Counted from the stretch's first letter, positions 48,438 to 60,263 are shown. The stretch: 64,000 bases of DNA from Streptomyces kanamyceticus (GCF_008704495.1 NZ_CP023699.1:9362001-9426000), one strand, 5' to 3'. Numbers and translations: made by a program. Notes: generated from the sequence alone by a model not told the origin.

Positions 48438-49313
48438 ATGACCGATGTCTTCGAAGAGCACCGTCCCGTCCTGATGGGTGTCGCCTACCGCATGCTCGGC
48501 CGGGTGGCCGACGCGGAGGACGTCGTCCAGGACGCCTGGCTCCGCTGGTCGAGCGTCGACCGCGGTGAAGTGCGCGAGCCGCGCGCCTACTTGGCGCGCG
48601 TCACCACCCGCCTCGCCATCGACCGGCTGCGCCACCTCCAGTCCCGGCGCGAGTCGTACGTGGGGCCCTGGCTCCCCGAGCCGTACGTCACGGACTTCGG
48701 CGCCAAGGTCCCCGACACCGCGGAACGGGCCGTGCTCGCCGAGTCCGTGTCCCTCGCGGTCCTGGTCGTCCTGGAGTCCCTCTCGCCCCTGGAGCGCGCC
48801 GTGTTCGTGCTGCGCGAGGCGTTCGGGTTCCCCTTCGCCGAGATCGCCGGGACCCTGGACCGCAGCGAGGCGGCCGTACGGCAGCTCGCCGGGCGGGCCC
48901 GCAAGCACGTGGAGGAGGGGACGCCGAGGTACCAGGTGGACCCCGTCGAACGCCGTGATCTGACCGAGCGGTTCCTGGCGGCGGCGACGGAGGGCGATCT
49001 CGACGGGCTGATGTCGCTGCTTGCCCCGGACGTCACCCTGGTCGGCGACAGCGGCGGCAAGTCCAGGGCGCCGCTGCGGATCATCGAGAGCGCGGACAAG
49101 GTGGGCCGCTTCGTCCAGGGCGCCGCCCGCAAGGGGATCGTCGAGGGGGCCGCCGTGGAGTTCCGCTTCGTGGAGGTCAACGGCGCCGAGTCCCTGCTCG
49201 TCGTCGTCGACGGCAAGCCGGACAGCCTCCTTCAGTTGGAGGTCGCCGACGGGCGCGTCCAGCGCGTGTTCATCGTCCGAAATCCGGACAAGCTCGTATC
49301 GTTCGTTTCGTAG
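48438..49313 (+). CDS. ECF sigma factor of the SigJ type
   Basis: The 291-residue protein has region 2 (GVAYRMLGRVADAEDVVQDAWLRW) and region 4 (PLERAVFVLREAFGFPFAEIAGTLDRSEAAVRQLAGRARKHV). A C-terminal SnoaL-like domain (about 185-291) is typical of SigJ-like ECF factors, which have no anti-sigma partner. GGAGGGG lies before the ATG at 48,438; GTG at 48,423 is too close to it. Confidence 0.9.
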   Translation: MTDVFEEHRPVLMGVAYRMLGRVADAEDVVQDAWLRWSSVDRGEVREPRAYLARVTTRLAIDRLRHLQSRRESYVGPWLPEPYVTDFGAKVPDTAERAVLAESVSLAVLVVLESLSPLERAVFVLREAFGFPFAEIAGTLDRSEAAVRQLAGRARKHVEEGTPRYQVDPVERRDLTERFLAAATEGDLDGLMSLLAPDVTLVGDSGGKSRAPLRIIESADKVGRFVQGAARKGIVEGAAVEFRFVEVNGAESLLVVVDGKPDSLLQLEVADGRVQRVFIVRNPDKLVSFVS

Positions 49314-49359
49314 TAACCCTCGGGAATATCGCCTGCCATAGGATCTATCGGTATGAAGT

Positions 49360-49391
49360 GAGCCCCCGCCGCGTCGGCGGGGGCTCGCTTT
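49360..49391 (+). terminator. Rho-independent terminator after the sigma factor gene
   Basis: GAGCCCCCGCCG and CGGCGGGGGCTC pair over a 3-base loop, followed by GCTTTT. Confidence 0.9.
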
Positions 49392-49496
49392 TGTGCCCAC
49401 CGCGCGCGCGTGGCTGGTTACGCCCGCTTGGCCTCCCGCGAACAGCGCATGAATGCTCTGTGGCATCACCCCTGTGCAGGCTGTAACGGATCGAGG

Positions 49497-49532
49497 ATTG
49501 GTCTTGACCAAGGGTGGGTGCGGCAATATGGT
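49497..49532 (+). promoter_or_regulatory. Promoter with overlapping DasR-like operator upstream of a GntR gene
   Basis: TTGACC (49,504) and TATGGT (49,527) are 17 bases apart, a good sigma-70-type promoter. The palindrome ATTGGTCTTGACCAAG at 49,497-49,512 covers the -35 box. It closely resembles the DasR-responsive element, whose core is TGGTCTAGACCA, and differs in that core by one base. Confidence 0.65.
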
Positions 49533-49611
49533 CGCAGAGATAGTGCAGGAACCTTTAATAAACAAGGGCGCTTAAACGCCGCCGGTTGCACGGCGATTGC
49601 GGAGGATCAGG

Positions 49612-50373
49612 GTGGGGACCACGCAGCTCGAAACGGTGCCGGAGCCGAAGTACTGGCATCTGAAGACCGTGCTCAGTCAGGCGCTCGACTCCGAGTTCGC
49701 CGTGGGGGAGATCCTGCCCAACGAGCGTGATCTCGCCGCCCGGTTCGGCGTCGCCCGAGCCACACTGCGCCAAGCGCTCGAACAGCTCGAACTCGAAGGC
49801 AGGCTGCAGCGCCGCCGCGGAGTCGGCACGACCGTCGCTCCGCCGCGGATGGGCGTGGCCGTCGGATCCGCGCAGGGCACGTGGCCGGGCGCGGTCGGCG
49901 ACGCCTGGCAGCCCGCGGACTGCGGCCCGGCGGTCCCGTCCGCGGACGTGGCGCGCATGCTGGAGACGCTCCCGGAGGAGCAGGTGCACATGGTGCGCCG
50001 CACCCGCGTCTCGCACGGCCAGCCCGTCGCGGCCGAACTGCTCTACGTACCGACGTCCTCGGTGCCCGAGCTGACCGGCATCGACGCGCCGTCCGGCGCT
50101 GCACGCGCGCGTGCGGTGCTGCGCGAGCTGGCCGGGCTCGGACTCGAAGGACAGGACAGGGCCGTCGAACTCGGCTCGGCCCGCGCGGACGACGCCAAGG
50201 CGCTCGACCGGCTCCCGGGGGCGCCCGTCCTCGTCGTGACGACCCGCTTCTTCGCCGAGGGCCGCACGGCCGCGGTCTCCGTGGCCACCTACCGCGCGGA
50301 CACCTGCCGTCTCACCTTCGGCGACTCCGGAGGCGTGGAGATCCACCACGGACCGGAGCGGCACGCTTCCTGA
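49612..50373 (+). CDS. GntR/HutC-family regulator
   Basis: The 253-residue protein has a GntR helix-turn-helix (ILPNERDLAARFGVARATLRQALEQLELEGRL) and a UTRA-type effector domain (VHMVRRTRVSHGQPVAAELLYVP). It resembles DasR-type sugar-phosphate-responsive regulators. The DasR-like operator in its promoter suggests autoregulation or control by DasR. GTG start with GGAGG upstream. Confidence 0.85.
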   Translation: MGTTQLETVPEPKYWHLKTVLSQALDSEFAVGEILPNERDLAARFGVARATLRQALEQLELEGRLQRRRGVGTTVAPPRMGVAVGSAQGTWPGAVGDAWQPADCGPAVPSADVARMLETLPEEQVHMVRRTRVSHGQPVAAELLYVPTSSVPELTGIDAPSGAARARAVLRELAGLGLEGQDRAVELGSARADDAKALDRLPGAPVLVVTTRFFAEGRTAAVSVATYRADTCRLTFGDSGGVEIHHGPERHAS

Positions 50374-50417
50374 CACCGTCGGTGCCGACGTCCTGACGGG
50401 CGTCGGCCCGCCACCCC

Positions 50418-50440
50418 GCGCCCGGCCCTGTGCCGGGCGC
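50418..50440. terminator. Hairpin between convergent gntR and ROK genes
   Basis: GCGCCCGGC and GCCGGGCGC pair around five bases, followed on the plus strand by a TTCGTGTTGT stretch. Confidence 0.7.
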
Positions 50441-50453
50441 TTCGTGTTGTCCC

Positions 50454-51611
50454 TTACCGGCGCGCGGTGACGGTCCCCTCGACGGCGAACAGCTCTTCCT
50501 CGACGTGGTCGAGTGCGAGCCGCAGTGCTCCCGTCGCCACCGCGGCCTCGCCGAGCAGCGAAAGGGCGACACGCGGCGGCCGCAGACAGTAGCGCGCCAA
50601 CTCGCGGTGCAGCGGCTCCAGTACGCCGTCCAGACCGGCGGCCCAGCCGCCCACCACGACCAGTTCGGGGTCAAGGGCGAGCACCAGGGCGGCCACGTCG
50701 TGCACGAGCCGCTGGATGAAGCGCTCCACGGCCGCCTGCGCCCGCTCGTCGCCCTCGCGCGCGTGCGCGAAGACCTCGGCGACGGCGTGCTCGTCCAGCG
50801 GGTGCAGCGGCTCGTCCGTCGTCGAGAGCAGTGTCTCCGGAGTGACCTCGCGGCCCAGCAGGTGCAGCGCGCCGATCTCCCCGGCCGCACCGCCGTAGCC
50901 GCGGTGCAGCCGCCCGCCGATGAGCGACCCCGCCCCCGGGCTCAGGCCCGCGAGGACGAACACCATGTCGTCGGTGTCGGTCGCCACGCCCTTCCAGTGC
51001 TCGGCCACCGCCGCGGCGTTGGCGTCGTTCTCCACGAGCACCGGACACTTGAACGACCGGCGAAGGCGTTCGCCCAGCTGCAGCCCCGTCCACTCGGGCA
51101 GCGCGGTGCCAAGGCGTACCGTGCCGTCGACCTCGACGATGCCGGGGCTGCCGACCCCGACGGCGCGCAGCGAGCTGCGGGCGATCCCCGCGCGGCGCAG
51201 CAGGTCGGCGACCACGGTGCGCAGCTTTTCGAGCCGCTCGTCCGCGGACGCGGCCTCCGAGACGTCCTTCGACGCGGTGCCGAGGATCTTGCCGTCGAGG
51301 TCGGAGAGGGCGGCCGCGACACGGTGCGGGCCGATCTCCAGACCGAGCAGATGCCCTGCCTCCGCCCGGAAGCGGAACTTCCGTGCCGGCCGTCCCTGAC
51401 GCCGAGCGCCGCTCTCCTCGGCGTCGGACTCCACCACGAGCCCGGCCTCGATGAGCCCCTCGACGACTCCCTCGACGGTGGGCCTGGAGAGTCCGGTCAC
51501 GCGGGTGATCTCCGTGAGCGTGGCCAAGTCCGCGGCGCGCAGTGCGTGCAGCACCACCGCGGAGTTGATCCGCCGCAACAGAGAGGGGTCCCCGCCGGTC
51601 AGCTGCCCCAA
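50454..51611 (-). CDS. ROK-family transcriptional regulator
   Basis: The 385-residue protein has an N-terminal winged helix (LTEITRVTGLSRPTVEGVVEGLIEAGLV) and a sugar-kinase-like ROK domain with VGVGSPGIVE, VENDANAAAVAEHW and GGAAGEIGALH. The usual zinc motif (C.CG..GC) after the GE-G-H segment is absent, so zinc and sugar binding may be altered. It is probably a repressor of carbohydrate genes. Confidence 0.88.
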   Translation of the reverse strand: MGQLTGGDPSLLRRINSAVVLHALRAADLATLTEITRVTGLSRPTVEGVVEGLIEAGLVVESDAEESGARRQGRPARKFRFRAEAGHLLGLEIGPHRVAAALSDLDGKILGTASKDVSEAASADERLEKLRTVVADLLRRAGIARSSLRAVGVGSPGIVEVDGTVRLGTALPEWTGLQLGERLRRSFKCPVLVENDANAAAVAEHWKGVATDTDDMVFVLAGLSPGAGSLIGGRLHRGYGGAAGEIGALHLLGREVTPETLLSTTDEPLHPLDEHAVAEVFAHAREGDERAQAAVERFIQRLVHDVAALVLALDPELVVVGGWAAGLDGVLEPLHRELARYCLRPPRVALSLLGEAAVATGALRLALDHVEEELFAVEGTVTARR

Positions 51612-51732
51612 CGTCCGTCCTCCCAGCTCGTGCGCATGATGGCCGGATCGTACTCGCAGGGCGTGGCCGCGGCGAGTGCCGGGCCCGCCTTCGTCCTGTG
51701 CGCCGGTCTCATCCGGACGCGGTGCGCGGTCC

Positions 51733-52395
51733 TCATCCCGGCGCGACGAATCCGGACTCGTAGGCGGCGATGACCGCCTGCGTCCTGTCGCGCGCCCCCA
51801 GTTTGGCGAGCACGGAGCTGACGTGCGACTTGACGGTCTCCGTGCCGACGACCAGACCGGAGGCGATCTCGGCGTTCGAGAGCCCGCGGGCCATCAGCCG
51901 AAGGACCTCCGCCTCGCGCTCGGTGAGCGCCGCCTTGTCCAGTGCGGCCCTGGCCTGCGGATTGCCCCGCTCCGCGCCGTACTCGCCCGCGAGCTGGCGC
52001 ACCGCGGCGGGGAAGAGCAGCGACTCGCCCTCGGCGACGAGCCGCACCGCGTGCACGATCTCCGCGGGCCTGGCCCGCTTCAGCAGGAACCCGTCGGCTC
52101 CCGCGCGCAGCGCCTCGTACACGTACTCGTCGTTCTCGAAGGTGGTGATCACGAGGATCTTCGGCGGGTCCTGGACCGTGCGCAGGACGGCCCTGGTGGC
52201 CTCGATGCCGTCGAGCAGTGGCATGCGTACGTCCATCGCGACCACGTCGGGCCGGAGCTCGCGCACGAGGGGGATCACCGCCGCGCCGTCCGCCGCCTCG
52301 CCGACCACCTCGATGTCGGGCTGTGCCGCGAGGACGGCGCGCAGACCCGCGCGTACGAGGGGTTCGTCGTCGACCAGGAGCACTGTGACCGGCAT
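51733..52395 (-). CDS. NarL/LuxR-type response regulator
   Basis: The 220-residue protein has a receiver domain with the acidic pocket LLVDDE and phospho-acceptor Asp55 in VAMDVRMP, then the LuxR helix-turn-helix (LTEREAEVLRLMARGLSNAEIASGLVVGTETVKSHVSSVLAKL). It follows its kinase gene by 14 bases and probably controls the ABC exporter divergent from the pair. Confidence 0.92.
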   Translation of the reverse strand: MPVTVLLVDDEPLVRAGLRAVLAAQPDIEVVGEAADGAAVIPLVRELRPDVVAMDVRMPLLDGIEATRAVLRTVQDPPKILVITTFENDEYVYEALRAGADGFLLKRARPAEIVHAVRLVAEGESLLFPAAVRQLAGEYGAERGNPQARAALDKAALTEREAEVLRLMARGLSNAEIASGLVVGTETVKSHVSSVLAKLGARDRTQAVIAAYESGFVAPG

Positions 52396-52409
52396 CCGGT
52401 CAGCCTAGA

Positions 52410-53627
52410 TCACGCCAGTGGAAGCTCGACGTGCACCTGCCATTCACCGTCGTCGGGGCCCGTGGCGGCCCGCCCGCCGAGCAGCGTGGCCCGCTCCCGG
52501 ATGCCGCGCAGGCCGCTGCCGCCGCGTCCGGTGACGCCGGTGGACGACAGGGGGAGCGGGTTGCGTACGTTCATGACGATGCGGGCGTCGTCGACGGCTA
52601 TGCGCAGCCGCACCGGCACGGGACCCGAGTGGCGCAGCACGTTGGTCAGCGCCTCCTGGAGCATGCGGTAGCCCTCGCGGGAGACCGGCCCCGGCAGCCG
52701 TTCCACGGGGCCCGTCACCTCCACGTCCACCTTCGCGCCCGAGGCGCGGGCCGAGTCGAGGAGGCGCTCGGCGTCGGCCAGGGTGGGCCGCCCGCTCACG
52801 GGCTTCTCGTCCTCCCGCAGCACCCGCAGGACGCGCTCCAGGTCCTCGAGCGCCGCCCGTCCTGTCTCCTCGACGGCCTCCAGGGCGCGCTCGGTGAACG
52901 CCGGATCCGCCGCGGCCCGTGCGGCGCCCGCCTGGACGACGGCGACGGTCAGCGCGTGGCCGATGGAGTCGTGCAGTTCGCGCGCGATGCGGTTGCGTTC
53001 GAGGAGTTGCTCGGTGCGTTCCTCCAGGGCGTTGAGGCGCTCCGAGGGGGAGGGACCGAGGAGGTGCCGGGCCGCGTGGGCCATCAGTCGCCCCGCCCCC
53101 ATGATCATCGCGACTTCCGCCAGGAGGAGGAGCAGGCACAACGGCAGACTGCCCCAGCCCCAGTGGGGGACCGGAAAGGCGAGTCCGTCCGTCTCCGGGG
53201 GTTCATCGGTGGCACCCGCCACGGCGAAGACCATGCCGATCAGCTGGCCCGTCCCCAGCACCAGCGCGCAGCCGACCTCGAGGCGCAGGACGAGCCAGAC
53301 CGCGGTCCTGGCCCGGTCCCGCCAGGAGGAGGACGGCGCCACGGAGACATCCGTATCCGCGTCGCCACCCTCCACGCGCGCGTGCGGGCCGGGAAACAGC
53401 ATCAGCCGCGCCTGCAGCCCCTCCGCCCGACGCATGGCGGGAACCATGGCGGCCGCCACCAGCAGGGGGATGGGGACGACCAGGACAAGTGCCCAGTCGG
53501 TGAGCGTGGGACTGGAGAGCCCCGGATAGATCGAGGCGCTCACCCAGGCGATCCCGGAGCCCAGGAGGAGATGCAGACCGCGCGTGAAGGTGACCGCGCG
53601 CGTCAGGGGTCTCAAGAAGCCAGGCAT
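52410..53627 (-). CDS. Two-component sensor histidine kinase (HisKA_3 type)
   Basis: The 405-residue protein has four or five hydrophobic helices in the first 200 residues and the phospho-acceptor in ARELHDSIGHALT. A degenerate HATPase domain follows, with LQEALTNVLRHSG and GGSGLRGIRERA. It forms a pair with the response regulator downstream. The ATG at 53,627 (MPGFL) is preferred; the longer open frame adds Arg/Pro-rich sequence. Confidence 0.9.
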   Translation of the reverse strand: MPGFLRPLTRAVTFTRGLHLLLGSGIAWVSASIYPGLSSPTLTDWALVLVVPIPLLVAAAMVPAMRRAEGLQARLMLFPGPHARVEGGDADTDVSVAPSSSWRDRARTAVWLVLRLEVGCALVLGTGQLIGMVFAVAGATDEPPETDGLAFPVPHWGWGSLPLCLLLLLAEVAMIMGAGRLMAHAARHLLGPSPSERLNALEERTEQLLERNRIARELHDSIGHALTVAVVQAGAARAAADPAFTERALEAVEETGRAALEDLERVLRVLREDEKPVSGRPTLADAERLLDSARASGAKVDVEVTGPVERLPGPVSREGYRMLQEALTNVLRHSGPVPVRLRIAVDDARIVMNVRNPLPLSSTGVTGRGGSGLRGIRERATLLGGRAATGPDDGEWQVHVELPLA

Positions 53628-53736
53628 TCCGTCATCGTGCCAGGCACCCCGCCCCGCCCGGCTCCCCCGCGCGAGGGAGACGGCCTCCCCGGGCGGGGGA
53701 AGACCGCGGGTGGGGGAGGCAGCGAGGCTGATGCCC

Positions 53737-54669
53737 ATGACCAGCATCGACGTCCAAGACCTCACCAAGGTGTATGGCACGACCCGGGCCGTGGACGCCC
53801 TCACGTTCGGCGTCCGCCCAGGCCGGGTCACCGGATTCCTCGGTCCCAACGGCGCCGGCAAGTCCACCACCATGCGCCTCGTCCTCGGCCTCGACCGCCC
53901 CACCTCGGGCACGGCCACCGTCGGCGGCCGCGCCTACGCCGCCCTCGAAGACCCGCTGCGCCACGTCGGCGCGCTCCTGGACGCCCAGGCGGCGCACGGC
54001 TCGCGCACCGCCCGCGGCCATCTGCTCGCCCTCGCCGTCAGTAACCGCCTGCCCGCGCGCCGCGTCGACGAGGTCCTGGAGGAGGCCGGGCTGATGTCCG
54101 TGGCCGGACACCGGATCAAGACGTTCTCGCTCGGCATGCGCCAGCGCCTCGGCATCGCGGCCGCGCTCCTCGGCGACCCCGGCGTGGTGATGCTCGACGA
54201 GCCGTCCAACGGCCTCGACCCCGAAGGCATCATCTGGATCCGCGAATTGATGCGGCGCCTGGCGGGGGAGGGCCGCACGGTCCTGGTCTCCAGCCACCTC
54301 ATGAACGAGACCGCCACGTTCGCCGACCACCTCGTGGTCCTCGGCAGGGGCAGGCTTCTCGCCGACACCCCCATGCGGGAGTTCATCGAGGGGCACAGCC
54401 ACCCGCGCGTGCGGGTGCGCACCACGGACCCCGACGCGCTCCGTGGCGTCCTCTCGGGCAAGGGCTACGTCCTGGGGGCGGCGCAGGACGGCCGGTGGAC
54501 GGTCGAGGGGGCCAAGGCCGAGGAGGTCGGTGCCATCGCGGCCCGCGCCGGTATCCCCGTCCTCGAACTCGCCGACGAACAGGCATCCCTGGAGCAGGCC
54601 TACCTCGCTCTCACGGCCGACGAGACCCAGTTCGCGGCCACCGCACCCACCACCCGCCAGGAGGTCTGA
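53737..54669 (+). CDS. ABC transporter ATP-binding protein
   Basis: The 310-residue ATPase has Walker A GPNGAGKST, the signature FSLGMRQRLGIA, Walker B VVMLDEP and the switch VSSHLMNE. It is of the DrrA/CcmA type, energising export of drugs or lipids together with the permease that follows. ATG at 53,737; another ATG lies two codons upstream. Confidence 0.92.
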   Translation: MTSIDVQDLTKVYGTTRAVDALTFGVRPGRVTGFLGPNGAGKSTTMRLVLGLDRPTSGTATVGGRAYAALEDPLRHVGALLDAQAAHGSRTARGHLLALAVSNRLPARRVDEVLEEAGLMSVAGHRIKTFSLGMRQRLGIAAALLGDPGVVMLDEPSNGLDPEGIIWIRELMRRLAGEGRTVLVSSHLMNETATFADHLVVLGRGRLLADTPMREFIEGHSHPRVRVRTTDPDALRGVLSGKGYVLGAAQDGRWTVEGAKAEEVGAIAARAGIPVLELADEQASLEQAYLALTADETQFAATAPTTRQEV

Positions 54670-54671
54670 CC

Positions 54672-55418
54672 ATGGCGCACACCGCCGCACTGCCCGTCGC
54701 CCACGCCGAGTGGCTCAAGATCAAGTCCCTGCGGTCCAGCGTCGGTTCGCTGCTCGCCGTGTTCCTGGTCAGCGTCGCCATCACCGCGCTGGTGTTCGCC
54801 ACCGTGGGCAAGGCCGAGGCGGACAACGCCGACGCCGAGCCGCTGTTCGGTGCCTTCTACGCCTTCAACTTCGGGCAGATCGCGGCCATCAGCTTCGGCA
54901 CCACCGCCGTGTCGTCGGAGTACACCAGCGGCGCCCTGCGGATCTCGCTCGCCGCCGTACCGCGCCGCGGGCTCTTCTACGGCGCCAAGATGGCCGTCGT
55001 CGGGGGCCTCGCGCTGCTGGTGGGGCTCGTCACCGGCTTCGGGACCTTCCTGATCGGCCAGGCCTTCCTGGGGGAGGACGCGATCGGGCTCGGTCACCCC
55101 GGTGCCGTGCGGGCCTGCGTCGGCGGCGGCATCTATCTGGCGCTGATGACGCTCCTCGCGGCGGGCCTGACGGCCGTGCTGCGCAGCGGAGTCGCCGTCC
55201 TGAGCGTGCTCATCCCCTTCACGCTGATCGTGTCGTTCGTGGTCGGCGACGTGGCGAGCGGAGCCGCCGCCTTCCTGCCCGACAAGGCGGGCCAGCAGGT
55301 CCTCCACGAGGACCCGACGGGAACCCTCGGACCCTGGACCGGACTTGCGGTGACGGCCGCCTGGACGGCCGCGGCGCTCATCGCGGGCTGGTGGGCGGTG
55401 CGGCGCCGCGACGCGTGA
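54672..55418 (+). CDS. ABC transporter permease
   Basis: The 248-residue protein has about six transmembrane helices (for example LLAVFLVSVAITALVFATV and VLSVLIPFTLIVSFVVG), in the ABC-2 style. It starts two bases after the ATPase stop. With the divergent two-component pair it forms a self-contained stress-response exporter module. Confidence 0.9.
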   Translation: MAHTAALPVAHAEWLKIKSLRSSVGSLLAVFLVSVAITALVFATVGKAEADNADAEPLFGAFYAFNFGQIAAISFGTTAVSSEYTSGALRISLAAVPRRGLFYGAKMAVVGGLALLVGLVTGFGTFLIGQAFLGEDAIGLGHPGAVRACVGGGIYLALMTLLAAGLTAVLRSGVAVLSVLIPFTLIVSFVVGDVASGAAAFLPDKAGQQVLHEDPTGTLGPWTGLAVTAAWTAAALIAGWWAVRRRDA

Positions 55419-55478
55419 CCCTGGCGGGACATAACGACGCATGACCGATTGTCAGTGGCGCCCGCTTTACTGGACGTC

Positions 55479-55949
55479 ATGAGTACCGCACAGCATCTCG
55501 CCGCGATCGACCTGCTGCGCTCCCGGGAATTCCCCGCGGCGCACGGCAGGTCGGAGCGCGGCTCACAGGGGCCCGGGTACCACATCGCGGAGTTACTGAC
55601 GAGCGACACCTTCTGGGAGGACGACGGCATGCGCTGGGAGGTGGCCGAGGAGCAGTTCGAGGCCGAGCGCGACGGCCTCGCGGTGCTCCTCGCCGACCGG
55701 TGGGGACCGCCGCAGACCTTCAGTCTCCACAGCCTGTTCGACCGCGTCGTGGACGCGGACTTCGGTGACCTGGAGGACGGAGGAGGGGATGAGGTGATAC
55801 CGGAGCCGTGGGCGCAGTTGAGCGCGTCCGTGCCGGATCTCCACCTGTGGCGGGTCGAAGGGCGCTGGATAGCCCTCGGTGTCTCGCAGTGGGACAGGGA
55901 GCAGCCGTTCCAGCTCCTCGCGGTGGTCACCGAGACCGACCCGCCGTGA
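55479..55949 (+). CDS. Conserved Streptomyces protein of unknown function
   Basis: The 156-residue acidic protein has HIAELLTSDTFWEDD, ADRWGPPQTFSLHSLFDR and RWIALGVSQWDREQPFQLLAVV. No catalytic motif or membrane segment is visible. It follows the ABC permease but after 60 bases, probably with its own promoter. Confidence 0.75.
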   Translation: MSTAQHLAAIDLLRSREFPAAHGRSERGSQGPGYHIAELLTSDTFWEDDGMRWEVAEEQFEAERDGLAVLLADRWGPPQTFSLHSLFDRVVDADFGDLEDGGGDEVIPEPWAQLSASVPDLHLWRVEGRWIALGVSQWDREQPFQLLAVVTETDPP

Positions 55950-55956
55950 GGGCCCC

Positions 55957-57024
55957 TCAGGCGTCCGTACCGGCGGCCGGTTCCTCGAAGTAGCGGGCCA
56001 CGTCCGCGTCCGTCACCTGGGAGAGCTCGGCGGGGGACCAGCGCGGGGTGCGGTCCTTGTCGACGACCTGCGCACGGATGCCCTCGGGCAGATCGGGCGA
56101 GGAGAGCGCGGCGCAGGACACGCGGTACTCCTGCGCGAGGACGGCATCGAGGGACGGCAGTTCGCGCGCCCTGCGCAGGGCGGCGAGGGTGACCTTCAGC
56201 GACGTCGGCGACTTCGCCAGGATCGTCTCGGCCGCCTCCTTCGCGTGCCGGTCACCGTAGGCGTGCAGCCGCTCGACGATCTCCTCGACGGAGTCGGCCG
56301 CGTAGCAGTGGTCGATCCACTCGCGGTGCCCGGCCAGTTCGCCCGCGGGGGGCTCCGTCGCGTACTGCCGTACGGCGTCGGCCGCGGTGAGGTCGGCGAG
56401 GGCCGCGGTGAACTCCGCGAGGCGCTCGGACGGCACGTAGTGGTCGGCGAGCCCGCACAGCAGCGCGTCGCCCGCGCCCACGGCCGATCCCGTCAGCGCC
56501 AGATGCGTGCCCAGCTCGCCGGGCGTGCGCGTCAGCAGGTAGGTGCCGCCCACGTCGGGTACGAAGCCGATGCCGGTCTCGGGCATGGCGATCCTGGACC
56601 GTTCGGTGACGACGCGCACGTCGCCGTGCGCGGAGACGCCGACGCCACCGCCCATCACGATGCCGTCCATCACCGCGACGTACGGCTTGGGATAGCGGGC
56701 GATCCGGGCGTTGAGCCGGTACTCGTCGTGCCAGAACGCGGCCGACGCCGCGCGGCCGCCCGCCCTGACGTCGTCATGGATGGAGCGGATGTCGCCGCCC
56801 GCGCACAGCCCGCGCTCACCGGCGCCGGTGAGCACCACCGTGGTGACCGAGTCCGCCCGCTCCCACGCGGTGAGGGCCTCGTCGACGAGGCCGACCATCG
56901 CGTGGTTGAGGGCGTTGATGGCGCGCGGCCGGTTCAGGACGATGTGCCCGGCGCGGCCTTCGCGGCGCGACAGTACGGGGGCTTCGCCGGAAGTGGCGTT
57001 CATGGTGCGGGTGGCTCCGTTCAT
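55957..57024 (-). CDS. 3-hydroxyisobutyryl-CoA hydrolase / enoyl-CoA hydratase-family protein
   Basis: The 355-residue crotonase-fold protein has NRPRAINALNHAM, LTGAGERGLCAGGDI (oxyanion hole) and MDGIVMGGGVGVSAHGDVRV. The catalytic pair region is MPETGIGFVPDVGGTY. Length and motifs fit 3-hydroxyisobutyryl-CoA hydrolase of valine breakdown, which feeds propionyl/methylmalonyl-CoA into the mutase encoded next door. Confidence 0.87.
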   Translation of the reverse strand: MNGATRTMNATSGEAPVLSRREGRAGHIVLNRPRAINALNHAMVGLVDEALTAWERADSVTTVVLTGAGERGLCAGGDIRSIHDDVRAGGRAASAAFWHDEYRLNARIARYPKPYVAVMDGIVMGGGVGVSAHGDVRVVTERSRIAMPETGIGFVPDVGGTYLLTRTPGELGTHLALTGSAVGAGDALLCGLADHYVPSERLAEFTAALADLTAADAVRQYATEPPAGELAGHREWIDHCYAADSVEEIVERLHAYGDRHAKEAAETILAKSPTSLKVTLAALRRARELPSLDAVLAQEYRVSCAALSSPDLPEGIRAQVVDKDRTPRWSPAELSQVTDADVARYFEEPAAGTDA

Positions 57025-57047
57025 GTGGGGCGTGCCTGGGGGCGTGG

Positions 57048-58040
57048 TCAGGGGCGCTCGCCCTGGAACGCGTCGAGGATCCGCTCGGCGGCGGACGTCG
57101 CCGTCACCGTGCCCTCCCGGACACGCTGTTCCAGCTCCGGCGCCACCCGCTGCACCTCCGCGTGGCCGAGCAGCCTGCCGAGCAGTTCGTCGCGGACCAT
57201 CGCCCAGGTCCAGTCGACCTGCTGGTCACGGCGCTTGGCGGCCAGGCGGCCCGTGGAGTCGAGCAGCGTACGGTGCTGCTCGATCCGTTCCCAGAGGGTG
57301 TCGAGACCGCTCGACTCGCGGGCGCTGCACGTCAGCACGGGCGGGGTCCACGCGGCGTCGGCCGGGTGCATCAGGCGCAGGGCGCCCGCGAGTTCACGCG
57401 CCGCCGAGCGCGCGTCCCGCTCGTGCGGTCCGTCCGCCTTGTTCACGGCGATCACGTCCGCCAGCTCCAGGACGCCCTTCTTGATGCCCTGCAGCTGGTC
57501 ACCGGTGCGCGCGAGGGTGAGCAGCAGGAACGTGTCGACCATGTTCGCGACGGCCGTCTCGGACTGGCCGACGCCCACGGTCTCCACGAGCACCACGTCG
57601 TACCCCGCGGCCTCCATCACCACGATCGACTCGCGGGTCGCCTTGGCGACACCGCCGAGCGTCCCGGCGGAGGGCGAGGGCCGCACGAAGGCCGCCGGGT
57701 CGAGCGAGAGCCGCTCCATCCTGGTCTTGTCGCCCAGGATGGAACCGCCCGTGCGGGTGGACGACGGGTCCACGGCGAGCACCGCGACCCGGTGCCCGAG
57801 CGCGGTGAGCATCGTGCCGAGCGCGTCGATGAACGTGGACTTGCCCACGCCCGGCACCCCGCTGATGCCGATCCGGCGCGCCCGCCCGCTGTGCGGAAGC
57901 AGCTCGGTGAGCAGCCGCTGCGCCAGTTCCCTGTGCTGCGGCCTGGTCGACTCGACGAGGGTGATGGCGCGCGCGACGAACGCGCGCTTCCCGTCGAGGA
58001 CGCCCTTCACATACGTGTCGATGTCGATCGTCACAGGCAT
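57048..58040 (-). CDS. meaB: Methylmalonyl-CoA mutase chaperone GTPase MeaB
   Basis: The 330-residue G3E GTPase has the P-loop GVPGVGKST, VLAVDPSSTRTGGSILGDKTRM, VETVGVGQSE and NKADG. It loads and protects the B12 cofactor of methylmalonyl-CoA mutase. It begins 21 bases after mutB on the same strand. Confidence 0.93.
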   Translation of the reverse strand: MPVTIDIDTYVKGVLDGKRAFVARAITLVESTRPQHRELAQRLLTELLPHSGRARRIGISGVPGVGKSTFIDALGTMLTALGHRVAVLAVDPSSTRTGGSILGDKTRMERLSLDPAAFVRPSPSAGTLGGVAKATRESIVVMEAAGYDVVLVETVGVGQSETAVANMVDTFLLLTLARTGDQLQGIKKGVLELADVIAVNKADGPHERDARSAARELAGALRLMHPADAAWTPPVLTCSARESSGLDTLWERIEQHRTLLDSTGRLAAKRRDQQVDWTWAMVRDELLGRLLGHAEVQRVAPELEQRVREGTVTATSAAERILDAFQGERP

Positions 58041-58061
58041 GGGATTGAGGAACTCACCGAC

Positions 58062-60262
<2,201 letters not shown>

Positions 60263-60263
<1 letters not shown>

